A stretch of DNA of 64,000 nt, from contig QCXZ01000001.1 in NCBI GenBank assembly GCA_025024175.1, forward strand, positions 25,910,942-25,974,941. Direction: 5' to 3'. Below are positions 50,606-61,889 of this stretch, in pieces. Source of the stretch: Rhyzopertha dominica (taxonomy: Eukaryota; Arthropoda; Insecta; Coleoptera; Bostrichidae). Numbering within the stretch: position 1 is the stretch's first letter; each line of letters starts with the position of its first letter. The notes under the pieces were generated by a model, which saw nothing but the letters and a program-made list of their open reading frames with translations, did not search any database and was not told the DNA's origin. The position numbers and the translations under genes were made by a program.

Positions 50606-53400
50606 CACAATAACATCACATAACTAAATTATAAACTTTGTTCCGACCTTAATGATCGCGCTGTGTATTTACTTTCTTTCAGCCCTTGTAGTCATTTTTA
50701 CAGAAAGTGATAAATGAGNAATACTTTCGCTAACAAATTGGTCTGCGAACAGAAGTTCTGAGTTTTATTGTAACATTTTTATAATATAGTTTTAATCTTT
50801 TCCACAACTAGGACAAACCATTTATCCCAAACACAACACTTCCTTGTTTGGGCGAAAAAGAAAACCTATCAATGGAAGCAAGCTGTGCATCTACTGCCAT
50901 AACAATTCTAGCACTGTGAGTTTTTATAATGGGTCATCATTTTCAATACTCGCTGGCGGTTTACTCAACGTCGCAATACTTTCAAATGTTAAATTTTTTT
51001 CTATATCTGACGTCACCTTTTTGTACATGATATGGTCAGTTGGACACCAGTTATGTAGAATAACAAGTGTTGGGGAGTTTGTTTGGCTTTCAGTGTATTA
51101 TACACACATTTAATGTAATATTTGATCAAAGGAACTGGGGCTTGTAAATTTCTTCCCAATGGTGTCTCATTTGGCGAGTGCAGGTAATTTGAGGGAGCCA
51201 AAATATATTATTTCCATATCTGACATAGTTCGTGAATAAATCATTTAATGTCTATATAGCTCATATTGCTGTACCTTTCAAACTGGTATAGTATGGACTT
51301 GATATAGTCTGTTTAATTTGAAATTAAATTGTCACAATATTGCCATGAATGGCAAAAATATGTTTTAATATCGAAGTAATTCGGTTGTTTGTCCATGATG
51401 ATAAATTTATTGAAATGATCAATAATGATGTATATTACATTGAAGGTCAAAATAATTGTAATTTTTTTCCAGGACAATTTAGGAATTACAAGAACAAGTA
51501 GTGTAAATGGTTCTCTTAGTATACATCTGGCAAATATTATGAGATAAAAGAGAATTTTCAATAGCAGCCATGACTGGGGACCTGCAAATACTACCCTTTA
51601 GCAAGTTTCTTACATAAAATAACACCTTAATGAACTATTAGCTTAAGATACTGTTCTTTGCATCTGTGAAACTATCAACTCTTTATTATAGAACATAATC
51701 TGTTATGGCGAAATATTTATTGCAAACTGTTTAATTCTTTTTAATTGCGAAAGTCTTTTCGATGGTACATTTCGGCTTATAATATTTAAAAGCCATAAAT
51801 GAACTAGTCTCAAAGCACTTGTTTTGGACAGTAATGTATATGTATTTATATTATATTATGCCTTTAAACAATACACAAGAGAGTTCGCCACAATTGTTAG
51901 CTTGCAGAACAAAGACCAAGATGTGCGTCTAATAAAAAAATGTTTCTAAGCCACTTATATCACATTTAAATGACGGGTAGATTGACATTATCCTTTACTA
52001 CGTTTCCTTTCAAAATTTATGACAGTTGTGTAAATCTATCTGAAATTAAAGAAATCTCATTAAAATATCTATTTTCGAATCTCATATACATATATGGAAA
52101 CCTGATAAGTAAATAACGGCAGACCTAATACGCTTTCTCAATGTCGTCAAATGTAAATGTGTGCGCTGAAATGTGCAAACGACATCAATTTCCGGTTACT
52201 TTGTGGTGTTCGAGCATACATCAGTCGTAAAAAGGAGACATTTAGAAATTACCTGAGCAATTAACAGATGATATATGTCTTTCAGGTAGAAACCACGAAA
52301 TCGTTAATACAATGGCGTAATAATGGCATAATCAATTGGTGTAAAGTTCCGCACTCGACCTGTCAACTTGTCATAATTTGTTATCGAAATGTCTTCCAAT
52401 GTGAATGCCTCCATTAAGTTAATAAAGTGACATGCTTTCCTGTCACGTTTTAGAGCTACATCAGGTAACACCAAAGCTGCCTACTTTTTGACGCTTCATT
52501 AACTGAAATAGAAAGTGAAAATTCACAAATCAACGAATACACTAATGAGAGCGGTAAGATCATCGCTCCATTGGCGATGTTAGACATAGTTTTTGTCTGA
52601 CGGCCGGAATAGCTTCATCAGTGTAATAAATTAATTTATAACAAGCGAAAGAAGCATAATGCGTTCAGTCCGACATTCAAGAAAACAGAACGAGATTTAA
52701 TTACAAATGCGATTATAGCAATTACTAAAGTAGTCTTGACATACCATTAGAGTCATGTTTAGGTAACTCGAGAAAGTATCGATCCCCGTAATAACAGTGG
52801 TATCAATAAAATGCTTTATTATATATTTACTTTCGAACCACTTAGCTCTTACCTTGCGTGCTGTTTGTTTTCAAGTCGTATCAAGGACGACTGTATAATG
52901 CGATTGTTATGAATTACATCGTGTTACACTTGCCTAGTATGCAGGTACCGACAAAAAAGGCGTGCAAATCTGACGAATGGATAAATAAGATATGTGCATT
53001 TAGCAGCTTTAATAATGCGGTTACGCAAGCACAAACTTATGGCACGGGAGACGTAATAAGTGTGCTCGAATATATTGGTAATGGGTCCATAAAATATAAT
53101 GTGCATTAAGCGATAGCTATGTGTAATTATTATTACGAAATAAGTGATTTGTCCACTTGTCGGATGATATTTACAGTGTTGTACATACACGCACTGTGAC
53201 TCGTGGGCAATTTAAGTGACACTTCTACATAAATAGGATTTATTTAATGAGTTTACGAAACAGCCATGAAAGACATGGAAAAGCAATCATGTTTCTGCAC
53301 TTTAAAATGCGGTAAAACTGTGAAGCTAGGCAGATGAATTAGTAAGTGAAAAAGTGGTTTGTGTACTTAGCTTATTCTCGCTGAAAGAAAACAATAAAAA
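50606..53400. other. AT-rich non-coding stretch
   Basis: No supported gene. A minus-strand CTGATGA at 52,611-52,617, followed after a GC-rich hairpin-like spacer by CAAAAAC, is a faint hammerhead-like arrangement. An open frame at 52,858-53,109 has no domain. Confidence 0.4.
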
Positions 53401-53413
53401 CAAAAACAATATT
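53401..53413. repeat. left copy of 13-bp direct repeat (target duplication)
   Basis: CAAAAACAATATT, repeated exactly at 53,726-53,738. The two copies bracket the folded hammerhead element, as a target-site duplication would. Confidence 0.65.
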
Positions 53414-53725
53414 GATGTAAATCATCTGCCCTGGTCAGTTTGCTCTCACCCTGCGACTAGTTTCGCCCTGTTGGGACTCATCAGGTAGGGTTAGAGAGCA
53501 AACTGACCACGGCAGACCGTCGCCTATAACCGCGGCGGGCGGGCTAGTTAAAGGAGAATGGGAGGCCAGATGCCCTCAGTGCCATCTAAGCGGAACTCTG
53601 CCAGCTAGGCGATATATAACTGTGATAGACACCGGCCTAGTGCAGGTTCCTAGCGATGGCATCGGAGAGGCTACTCCGTAAAGCAATTTTGCGGAAATTT
53701 TGAGGGCATCTGTCCTCCTATTCTC
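53414..53725 (-). mobile_element. 312-bp hammerhead-bearing non-autonomous element
   Basis: A GC-rich island in AT-rich DNA, bounded by a 13-bp direct repeat. On the minus strand it has two parts: a folded domain at 53,725-53,553, then the hammerhead at 53,516-53,425. The first domain is closed by an inverted repeat with three mismatches (53,553-53,578 against 53,701-53,726). Inside it are nested pairs such as GCCATC/GATGGC and GCTAGGC/GCCTAG. It has no coding frame. The target duplication and small size point to RNA-mediated or transposase-mediated movement. The hammerhead links it to Penelope-like elements or retrozyme-like circles, but no partner ORF is adjacent. The assignment is inference. 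Confidence 0.65.
53425..53516 (-). ncRNA. type I hammerhead ribozyme
   Basis: On the minus strand the conserved core is complete: CTGATGA (53,484-53,478), stem II (G-C, T-G, C-G, C-G around CAACA), then GAAAC (53,464-53,460). The predicted cleavage is after GTC, between 53,455 and 53,454. Stem I is long: ACCCTAC pairs with GCAGGGT except for one A-C mismatch. A two-base bulge follows, then a perfect 15-bp helix (GGTCAGTTTGCTCTC), then TCTGCC/GGCAGA. Stem III is only the palindrome ACTAGT, too short for a stable monomer. Such minimal forms in Penelope-like elements are thought to act as dimers. It would self-cleave minus-strand transcripts. Confidence 0.85.
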
Positions 53726-53738
53726 CAAAAACAATATT
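53726..53738. repeat. right copy of 13-bp direct repeat
   Basis: CAAAAACAATATT, identical to 53,401-53,413; see the element between them. The sequence is A-rich, but its CAATATT end makes a chance 13-bp match at both edges unlikely. Confidence 0.65.
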
Positions 53739-53916
53739 TTTAATAGAGAAGTGAGACTTCTTTGATTATTCAATTTTTATTGCTGTAGCTTACTAATTAA
53801 CGCAGTTACAAAATATGTGAGCTTTATTCCTGACTTAAGTAGTCAGATTATGGCGACTAGCAGCTTCTTACAACCCAAACTACATAATGATCAAAGTTAA
53901 TCACTGCCTGAATGTA

Positions 53917-53974
53917 TTTATACCGATTATAGGAGGTAGCTTATTCCGGTAGCACCTCTTATAATCGTTATAAA
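53917..53974. repeat. 21-bp inverted repeat (hairpin)
   Basis: TTTATACCGATTATAGGAGGT at 53,917-53,937 and its inverse at 53,954-53,974 with two mismatches, separated by 16 bp. It could be a small foldback element, a transcribed hairpin, or a leftover of a MITE centre. Confidence 0.7.
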
Positions 53975-54599
53975 TTTAATCACTAATAACAACATACGCG
54001 AGAAACATCCAGCTTTGTAATATTTCCTACTTTCCTTCAAATATTTTTTGTTTACCCTACTAATATACTACCGTTGGTTTAGTTATTAATACCTTTTAGT
54101 AACTTTAATATTAAATTTAACGAACGAGCCACCCTTAATAATTATTACGGAGGACAAATTCGAGTAAAATCCTGAAATATCTTATTTGAGACACAGGCAT
54201 CTTGTGATATAAAATAGAAAGTTGTCATCAGTACAATCCTGTACCTCTAGCAGCTCTCAGAGGTCAAGTACAAAAACAAGCAATGTTTTTTTTTTGTAAA
54301 TTTTATTTTCATCAAAAGCTGTTTGTGAAATTACATTGTGNCTCAAATTCTTGTCTGTCATGTTACTTGATGGTCTCTNGACACAACTGCTGGCACTCAA
54401 ACACAATTCTTTGACGGTAATTTTCCCAAGAATAGTCGTTGCATTTTGAAAACCTTCGACTGCAGGTAACCCTGATGGAAAATCTAGAAGTGTAAAATCG
54501 TAGACCTTGCTGGTTCGAGTCAAATAAGTTTTGTTGAATACAATCTTTTTATATGGAGAAGTAAATTTGATTTATTTATTTGATTTATCATATCCTTTT

Positions 54600-55850
54600 T
54601 ATATGTTTAGTTGAAACAACTATTTTTTTAATGCATACCGATATAATTGTAAACAAAATATATTATATTTGAGGCAAAAAGATATTTCCTTTGATGAAAC
54701 AAAATAGTATTTATTCAAATAAATATTTTGTTAACTTGTATAACGTCAGCTTTTTCTTTTTGAAGATTACCTTCAGCTTGACATTTTTCCCAACTAAACA
54801 TTTCTTTGATTTAAACAAAAGTATGTTTGAATTAAACCAGCACTGGTTTCATTGAAATAAATCAATTCCTTAATTAGTATCATATATAAATATGTAGTTT
54901 CTTATGTGAAACAAATTCTAAATTGACAAAACAAGGAAATATCGAAAGAAAGAAATTTGATGTTTAATATAAGTAATGGAATGTTTCAGACAAGTAACAT
55001 TGTTTTTAAGTGAAGCATCCATTCTTTGTTCAATACATTTACCTACCTGTTCCTCACGAAGGTATTTATACAAACGGAATTAGGTAATACTTACTGGTAC
55101 TCTGTTATATAAAAGACGAAATAGTCAAATCTTATGCAGAATGGTTCCATATCCACAATAAATATTGAGTATCAGATTATCACTTCAATCACACAAACAA
55201 TAGCCCAAATTTAGATAAACTATACGCGTGACCTATCCCGTGTTGGTGCGTTGTTGCAGTTTCCAGAATTGTTATAATAAGTTGTTGTTACAACGTGCAT
55301 GACACGACAATATTTCACATGGCATAACTTGCCACTTGCTAATAGTTGCTCTTATTGGTCAGAACGCATCATGTGATAAGAACTGCTTTGTTTTCATTGG
55401 ATAACGTTGGTTACATTACAAATAAATCAACCATTATTTCGCTCAAACATTTGTTTTAATGAAAGGACAAAAATTCAAATTAATAAGTGTATAGATGCAA
55501 ATGTATTCTATTTTAATTTAAACAAAGCCATTACTTGTTTTAAAGCAATAGTATATAGAGTGCAATACGTTAACTTATTTAGCAGAATTATTTATACTCT
55601 TAATTACAGTTGCAACTTTGTTTGTATCGAGTAATTTTTGTTTCAAACGACATCTCTCAGCTTGTACTTTTGCAAAATAAATATTTGCTTAAATAAAGCT
55701 TTGTAATCTAATTGAAATAAACGCAATTCTAGTATCAAAAATATGCAAAATTTATATCCAAAGCAATTTCTTTGGTTTAAACAATAAATTTTTAAACTAA
55801 ACAAATTGCAGTCAAATAAGCCGATATTTTAAATCCAAAGAAACTATGTT
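54600..55850. repeat. cluster of degenerate TTTG..TTnAA..CAAA palindromes
   Basis: Many 14-20 bp pseudo-palindromes of the type TTTGNTTNAANCAAA recur here. Examples are at 54,605-54,620, 54,688-54,705, 54,801-54,820, 54,822-54,837, 54,844-54,862, 55,635-55,650, 55,682-55,698, 55,767-55,785 and 55,826-55,843. They cluster at both sides of an unrelated core (about 55,060-55,395). The pattern resembles the subterminal repeats of a non-autonomous DNA transposon, but I could not define termini. The minus-strand open frame at 54,257-54,523 just outside it has no known domain. Confidence 0.45.
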
Positions 55851-56514
55851 ATCTGTATTCAGTAGGTGCTTGCATGAGAGCAGCAGCATGCCTCTTCCTG
55901 CTACTCCCCTTCTTATTCCATGATCTCAATCATATTGTACTAGAATAGTGTTGTCTAGCATAGCAAGATAAAGCTGACCGCTAAAATTTTACTCAAGGAA
56001 GAAACACACATTGTTTTTTTTGCTATGTGAGTGTGTACTTCCCGTATCAAGTGATGGTAGACATAGATCCAGATTGCTACTTTAGAAAAATGTGGCCCGT
56101 CTTAGTAGAAAAAGTATTTAAGGGGAACGTGGTCTATTTTTGATATGTTCCGTTAAATTTTTACAAAATCCCAATCGTCTATGAAAATTGTAGCTTCGTC
56201 AGCAACAAGTCGGACAGGTTTATGTTTCCAATTCTAAAGCGATCCAATGTTCATGAATGTTCCAAGACATATTTGTGATTGGCAAGTTTAGTTAGTCTTT
56301 ATATCTATAAAATAAACTTTCAGTTTCCACACGTTTCTGGATGGTGAACAATTTTGAATTCGAAAAAATAATTTTATTTGTAGCGCGCGAGAAAGTTAGT
56401 AAGACAAGAACACGATAAAAAATTAAAAAAACGATTAAATTGTCCCGATTTTTAATGCATTACAGATCGAGTGTGACGTTTTTGTTTTCTTAAAATAACA
56501 AAATCTAGTTAATT
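55851..56514. other. non-coding stretch
   Basis: I see no gene or repeat that I can support. Confidence 0.5.
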
Positions 56515-56681
56515 AGGTAGCTTGGAACCAACCTGATTGTTTTGAATGTATGTGCTTTGTCTCACTAGATTTATCAAATAATTCTGATGATCGTTTAGGT
56601 CGAAACGATCGTGAAAGATATCTGTTAAATCAAGTGAGACAAAAGCAGACACGTTCAAGACGGCTTGCTTCCAAGCTGCTT
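56515..56681. repeat. long imperfect palindrome with hammerhead-like boxes
   Basis: Arms of about 80 bp (AGCTTGGA, GTCTCACT and GATTT blocks) face each other around a centre where GATCGTTT pairs perfectly with AAACGATC (56,589-56,610). On the plus strand CTGATGA (56,584-56,590) is followed 11 nt later by GAAAC (56,602-56,606). The 11-nt spacer does not form a proper stem II and no GTC follows, so this is not an active hammerhead as it stands. It resembles the palindrome at 30,540-30,753 in layout but not in sequence. Confidence 0.6.
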
Positions 56682-59164
56682 AACTGATTCAGAATGTTTC
56701 CCAATGAAAGTCTAGTTACCAATTGTTCTCGCAAAAATATAAAGCTATAGATTTAGTCATTATGAATTATAAGAAAATGAAAAATTTTCGTAATTAAGCT
56801 TTCCCGATAAAAACTAAATTATTAAAAAAAAGTTTTTCCCTATACACTTCTTCCCTGTTCAAAAACTAAGGGTGATAGCTACCAAAGGCAGAGGCTTGCT
56901 CTGACAACTTCAAATATTAGGTACAGCAAAGATGTCGCCCTCCGAAATAAAATCAACATGTTTCAAGAATTTACAAAAATTTGTTTTCAATAGGAATAAT
57001 AATTGAGGTTGGCATTTTCTGCAATGGGCTTCGCTCATCATACCCATACGTGGAGCGTTGAAAAAGTTAAATTCAAATCATAATTAGATACCCTCTTTTT
57101 TCAATAAAAAGTTAATCTGTCAGTTGCCTTCTAAGATTATCAAGTCTGTTTAAGCGTCAGCATTGCGGAGCAAATACTTTATTACTTTAGTTCTTTTTAA
57201 AAGCGCTTCCGGATGTTAATTCCATTCCTAATCGATGCCAACGCAGTGAAGCAGAAATATTATTTATTATTCACTTCACCGCCATTCATTTTGCTCATTT
57301 TTTAAAATGTGCCACATTTATCTGTCGCCAATTACAGGCAGCTTTTTTCAGGTTGCGTAGAACAAATCAAATACGAACGTATGCAAATCACTCCACGTAT
57401 CTCCCTCAAGCAGGCTCGCGATTAATTGGTCCCACCGATAAACACGCAATTCTGTCATTTTACGCGGCCATTTACGTCTGCGCTAACGCGATAAGTGCCT
57501 TCCTATGTGTTAATTTGGGGGTATCGCTTGGGTAAGGAATTTCGGCGGCCAGGATAAAAGTGCGAGCTCGTCTTGCGCACAATCTGATAAGTAATAAGTG
57601 TGCGGGAGCGGCCTTGAAGTGACATTGTAGATAGCCGGCAGGTAATCGTAGAAAAAACAATAATTGCTGTTAATAAGAACATCTATATTATGTATGCTGG
57701 ATAATCGCAAATATATTAGTTGAATCACTCTAAAATACAATAGATTAAACTTTTTGAAAATCCCTTATTTATAAAACTCAAACGATATTTATGCTAGCAC
57801 CGACCAGCTATTATTGATGTAAAATAGTATGCACCTCAGTTCCCCTTTTATAAGAGTCAACTGTTTTAGTCATGGGAAATTTTGAGTGCAAAAAACTTTT
57901 TTATGTGAGCTCTTAATGGTCTTAACCAATCTGCGTAATTCATTTACGATTTGTTTATAATTTACGATGTCCTCCATAATATTAAACAACGCAGTTACGA
58001 CTATGAAAGAATGTCGTAACTGTCATTTTCCCATTTTACTTTCAATCGACCAAAATGCAAGGCGGTTATGTCCAAAGGTACTCTGACAAAAATATGAATA
58101 TAAAATGTGGTACAATTGGATATGATAGTACTTTTCATCTGATATCTGGAGTTTTTTTAAATGCCTGATTTTATAGTTTTACACATTTTGGCTTTTAACA
58201 GTCAGCTGCTTACATGGTAGCTAAGACTGTTCTTTTACATACGGAGGTATTATGATTTAATTGATATACGGACTAATGTAATGTAATGTAATGTAGCTCT
58301 CACACTGTATAGCGTTCCTCATGGTTCATTAAGTGCTATTTGTTATACTTATATCACGTCTATTAGACTGTCTGTCTACTTCTTTAGGTATGAAATTTAA
58401 ATGCCAAATTTCGGATTCAAAGCAAGTTTTTTTTAAACAATTAACTAGTGTTTACAAAACATCTAACAGCTAAATTTCGGTAATTAATCCCAACTTTTAG
58501 CGTATTCAATCGTGTAACTGCGTGTTCGGTCTTTAAATTTTATTACAACTTGCGTCAAGCTTCTGGAACATTATCAGAGTCAACAGTGGGTAATTTATAC
58601 TGTACCATAATACTGTAGGCGCGAATACATCGTGTGGTTTCTACTCGTACATAGTACAGTGATGTAAGCGAAGGTGACCGCAAGCGAGCGGCTGCTTATA
58701 GTGGTCCATGGCAATGGCAAAGTCAGTTGGCGTATCCGGACATCAATGTCGAATTGTCATCAGGTATTTCCTCTGTTATTTGTTTTTACATAATTCAAAG
58801 TTGTTACCACTCACTGTTCTCGGAAATTGGTATCTACCTTCGAGACTCCACACACCTATGTAATAGGCAATGCGATATATAAAGTATGAACATCATCTAA
58901 GAGTAGCGTTGAAGCAGTTTGTTCGGTCTACCACTTCGTTTATGTATTCATCTGTGTATAAATCAATGCCTTGTTTTATAAATTTCGAAGGTGCATACAA
59001 CTACACCATCTCCATCATTATTGTTACCAAAACGATATTTTATTGCTAACGCACTNTTCAATGAAGTGTAGAGAAAAATTAATTGTAAACTAAAATTTAA
59101 CTTTATTAGAAACTAATAATATTATGAAGCATGATATTTTACACATCTGCTGTTACAAAATATA
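56682..59164. other. non-coding; GC-rich block at 57.4-57.6 kb
   Basis: The block 57,400-57,620 is markedly GC-richer than its flanks and open in overlapping frames on both strands without a known product, so conserved regulatory DNA is one possibility. A short TAATG repeat lies at 58,274-58,295. Nothing else is supported. Confidence 0.4.
58274..58295. repeat. TAATG pentanucleotide repeat
   Basis: Four uninterrupted TAATG units plus a partial one, a short microsatellite. Confidence 0.85.
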
Positions 59165-59925
59165 CTCAAATAGGTTTCCTCCTACTTCAAGGCAAATATG
59201 CCCGCGATGTGGCATATTTTCATCATCGTGAAGACGAGTAACGATGCCTTCAGGATTCCGAATAAGTTCACAATCAACTTTTTCTTTCAGATAGCCCCAG
59301 AAAAAGAAATCTAATGGATTTAGATCTGGTGATATAGTAGGCCGCGGTATGAGTCCGCCTCTTCCAATCCTATCTCAGGGAAATTTTCATTTAAAGTATT
59401 TCTCGTTTGTATTACATATTTTGCCGGTGCAGAGTGCACCACTATGTTGCATCTTACAATTTATGCAACTGCTAAACTATTAAATTCTCATTTAAAATAG
59501 AAGACAAAAGGCTGACGTAAGTCGGTTATGTAAATTATTATTTAATAACCTAGCCCATACGTTTATTGACCATCTTATTTAATAAAATCTGTTACGTAGT
59601 ATTGAGTGACGGTTTTTATCTCTCCATTCATGCATGTTATGAGCATTTAAGATAGCTGTCTCCGTAAAAGTGGATTCATCACCCTACAGAATCTTTTCAA
59701 TAAAATGTGGATTATTGTTTATGCCATGCAACAGACGTCTACAAAAATTGACTGGAAACTCCCTATTCTCGTCAAGTAAGACTTCAGAACTTTTTGAGGC
59801 CTAAACGGATGTATACCATTTCTGCTTAATAATCTGTGAATTGTATCTTTTTGGAAATGAGTTTGACACGACACAGTTCGAAGAGTTGTAGTTGGTTCCA
59901 CCTCGACAAATTCAAGAATTTGCTC
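59165..59925 (-). pseudogene. Tc1/mariner-type transposase relic
   Basis: Reading down from 59,925: EQILEFVEVEPTTTLRTVS, QTHFQKDTIHRLLSRNGIHP with FRPQKV (helix-turn-helix and linker), a frameshift, then DENREFPVNFCRRLLHGINN, FIEKIL, a stop, GDESTFTETAILNAHNMHEW (first catalytic Asp kept), RWSINVWARL, an internal deletion, MQHSGA (second-Asp block with Asp changed to Ser), a frameshift, HSAPAKYVIQTRNTLNENFP, another frameshift, RIGRGGLIPRP and SPDLNPLDFFFWGYLKEKV (third block kept), ending near EVGGNLFE. Nearly the whole gene is recognisable but broken. Motif wording (DESTF, RFRPxK) differs from the intact element, so it is another family of the same superfamily. Confidence 0.85.
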
Positions 59926-61216
59926 TTAGTAAAAGGTCACTAGATATTGCACTAGGCAGAATGATTTAAAAAATGTTAACCTTTCCAAAACCACCTAATG
60001 AATTATTTTGCACAACTAATTGGAAGGACCACACAAAACCTATTGTTTAAACTTTTATCAATCACTCGATAACTAAGGACAATTGAAAAATTCTCAACTC
60101 TTAATTTTGGATTTGTTTTAGTCCCCTGAAATAAATCGCAAAAGAATAGACGTCAGTTTTAATTTAAGAAGAGAAACTTTTTTGTTGATTTTCTTTTCCT
60201 TTGCAAATTTTGGTATATTTATTTTTTTTTAATTCATATATTTCACCCCCAATTGCAAGCAGTGAGCACTTGGAGAGGTAATGAAGCTATTCTGGCGCTT
60301 AATTGTCTGTTTCTCTGGGTTCAAGCTCCATTATTTGTTTTTTTTACTACTACACGTATATAGCAGTGAAGCTTTAAGACCAAAAGAATAAAGTTTTCGG
60401 ATAACGTTTTATTATTACAAGTGTCCGATGCAAAGTACGGTTGGTAACGTTCATGTTTTGTTACTGATAAGCAAATTACTTGTTTTGTGTCCGAAATCAC
60501 TTCATTTTGAGGCTGACCTTTCGCGTTTGTTCAATAACGTGATATTCCAAACTACCTTCCAATGTTACATTAGTTCTATTACACAGAATAAATATATGTT
60601 CAGTTTTCAATTTAAAGCGTAATAAACGCCCAGTCTTGAGAGAAAAACATATAAACTTTACTAGTTTCAACAACTATTATTAATAGCGAATGAACAATAA
60701 CGGAATTAAACGCAATCACGTACAACATGCTGGTTTTCTTTTACATTAAATTGCCAACAATTACGGAACAGAAAGAACGTATGTTTATGTAATTTTTAAA
60801 TAATTGACGGTATTAAGAGAAGGTATAGCGGAATACATGAACAATGACTAGATCCTGGTGCGATAGACGCATGCTACACAATTTGAGATGTAGCTGCCAA
60901 CTTTTAACAATAAGTTTATTCGAGCGTTTCAACCTCTAATAATTTACATCATTTCTAGTAACTACAGTTATGAAGAAAACGTTCCAATTTGCGCTTTTAT
61001 TTTCTATGGTTTTCGAGCCTCCCATTCAAAGATCGCCCAAATACAATAACAATGGCGTCTCGCAGCACAATTACGTCACAGCGATTTCCAATCAGCTTTC
61101 ATGGTTTTCCATCACGAATGTCTGAGGTAGCATTACAATTCCAACAGTTTTAGTAATAAGCTGTGAAGTAACTGTGCCTTCGTTGGTTTCTAATTTATTC
61201 GTCTTTTTAATTGCAG
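59926..61216. other. AT-rich, probably intronic or upstream DNA
   Basis: No element or gene that I can support. The last part precedes a convincing splice acceptor, so it is probably intron of the gene whose exon starts at 61,217. Confidence 0.5.
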
Positions 61217-61345
61217 AGCAAACGGCGGTGTAGTCACGATGATGCACATAACGGAGGACACACCGCCGGACATGCTGGTTGGTGCCATGGACCTCACCGT
61301 GCATCTGCCCAACGGACGGTCAGTCAAAATGTCCGTTGAAAGGAG
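61217..61345 (+). CDS. internal host exon, possibly cordon-bleu-like
   Basis: A 129-bp block bounded by TTAATTGCAG upstream and AGGAG|GTTAGT downstream, with high GC against AT-rich flanks. It opens with the last base of a codon and closes with AG, so both introns are phase 2 and the exon is symmetric. The translation has no stop. It runs ANGGVVTMMHITEDTPPD, then MLVGAMDLTVHLPNGRSVKM and SVER, with the split last codon probably Ser. The MDLTVxLPNGRSVKM pattern resembles the first strands of the ubiquitin-like domain of cordon-bleu (actin nucleator) proteins. This assignment is from memory of the pattern and is tentative. Neighbouring exons must lie outside or be too short to see. This is the only convincing host coding sequence here. 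Confidence 0.75.
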
Positions 61346-61889
61346 GTTAGTATACAACAACAAACTCAAGCGTCAACCCAAAAAATTAATCAGAATTATT
61401 TGCTATTATATAAAATATATATCCATAGTCTGCAAATTTGACATGTATCATTAAACTCCCGGCATTAAAAATCGCGTTCAAGGACACCCATGAAGAATAT
61501 GTGAATTTTTTTAAAATAAAAAATGGGCCTTTTGACCTCAGAAGTAGTACCCTAGTGCTTAAAAAATTGTTTGGGGATGCCTGCGAGTTATAAGCTACCA
61601 TCTGGAGACAACTTGAATTCATTCCGATGCTTAGAAGCCGAGATCTCACTAGACATGGACAGACGGATAATTAGCATATAATTGTTACCACTTTTGATGG
61701 GTTGAGCCAGAAATGTATCCGTAATTTTAAAGTTCTAGAATGATACTAATAATCTACTGTGTAGTGTCTCAACAAATACTTAAATCTTAAATTCTCCACC
61801 ATTTTTATTCATTGTTCGAATGTAAATGTTGACATGAAATAAAATGTTCAAATGGCCAGCGCATTTCTGTTAGCAGTTGTAAACTACTT
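61346..61889. other. probable intron sequence
   Basis: Follows the donor site at 61,346. AT-rich, with no acceptor/exon pair that I can support before the Penelope-like element begins. Confidence 0.45.

Noticed and set aside
52595..52620. Minus-strand hammerhead
   Set aside because: CTGATGA is present, but GAAAC is replaced by AAAAC in a weak context and no stem I partner was found.
56584..56606. Active hammerhead ribozyme
   Set aside because: The 11-nt spacer does not form stem II and no cleavable NUH triplet follows in the right place.
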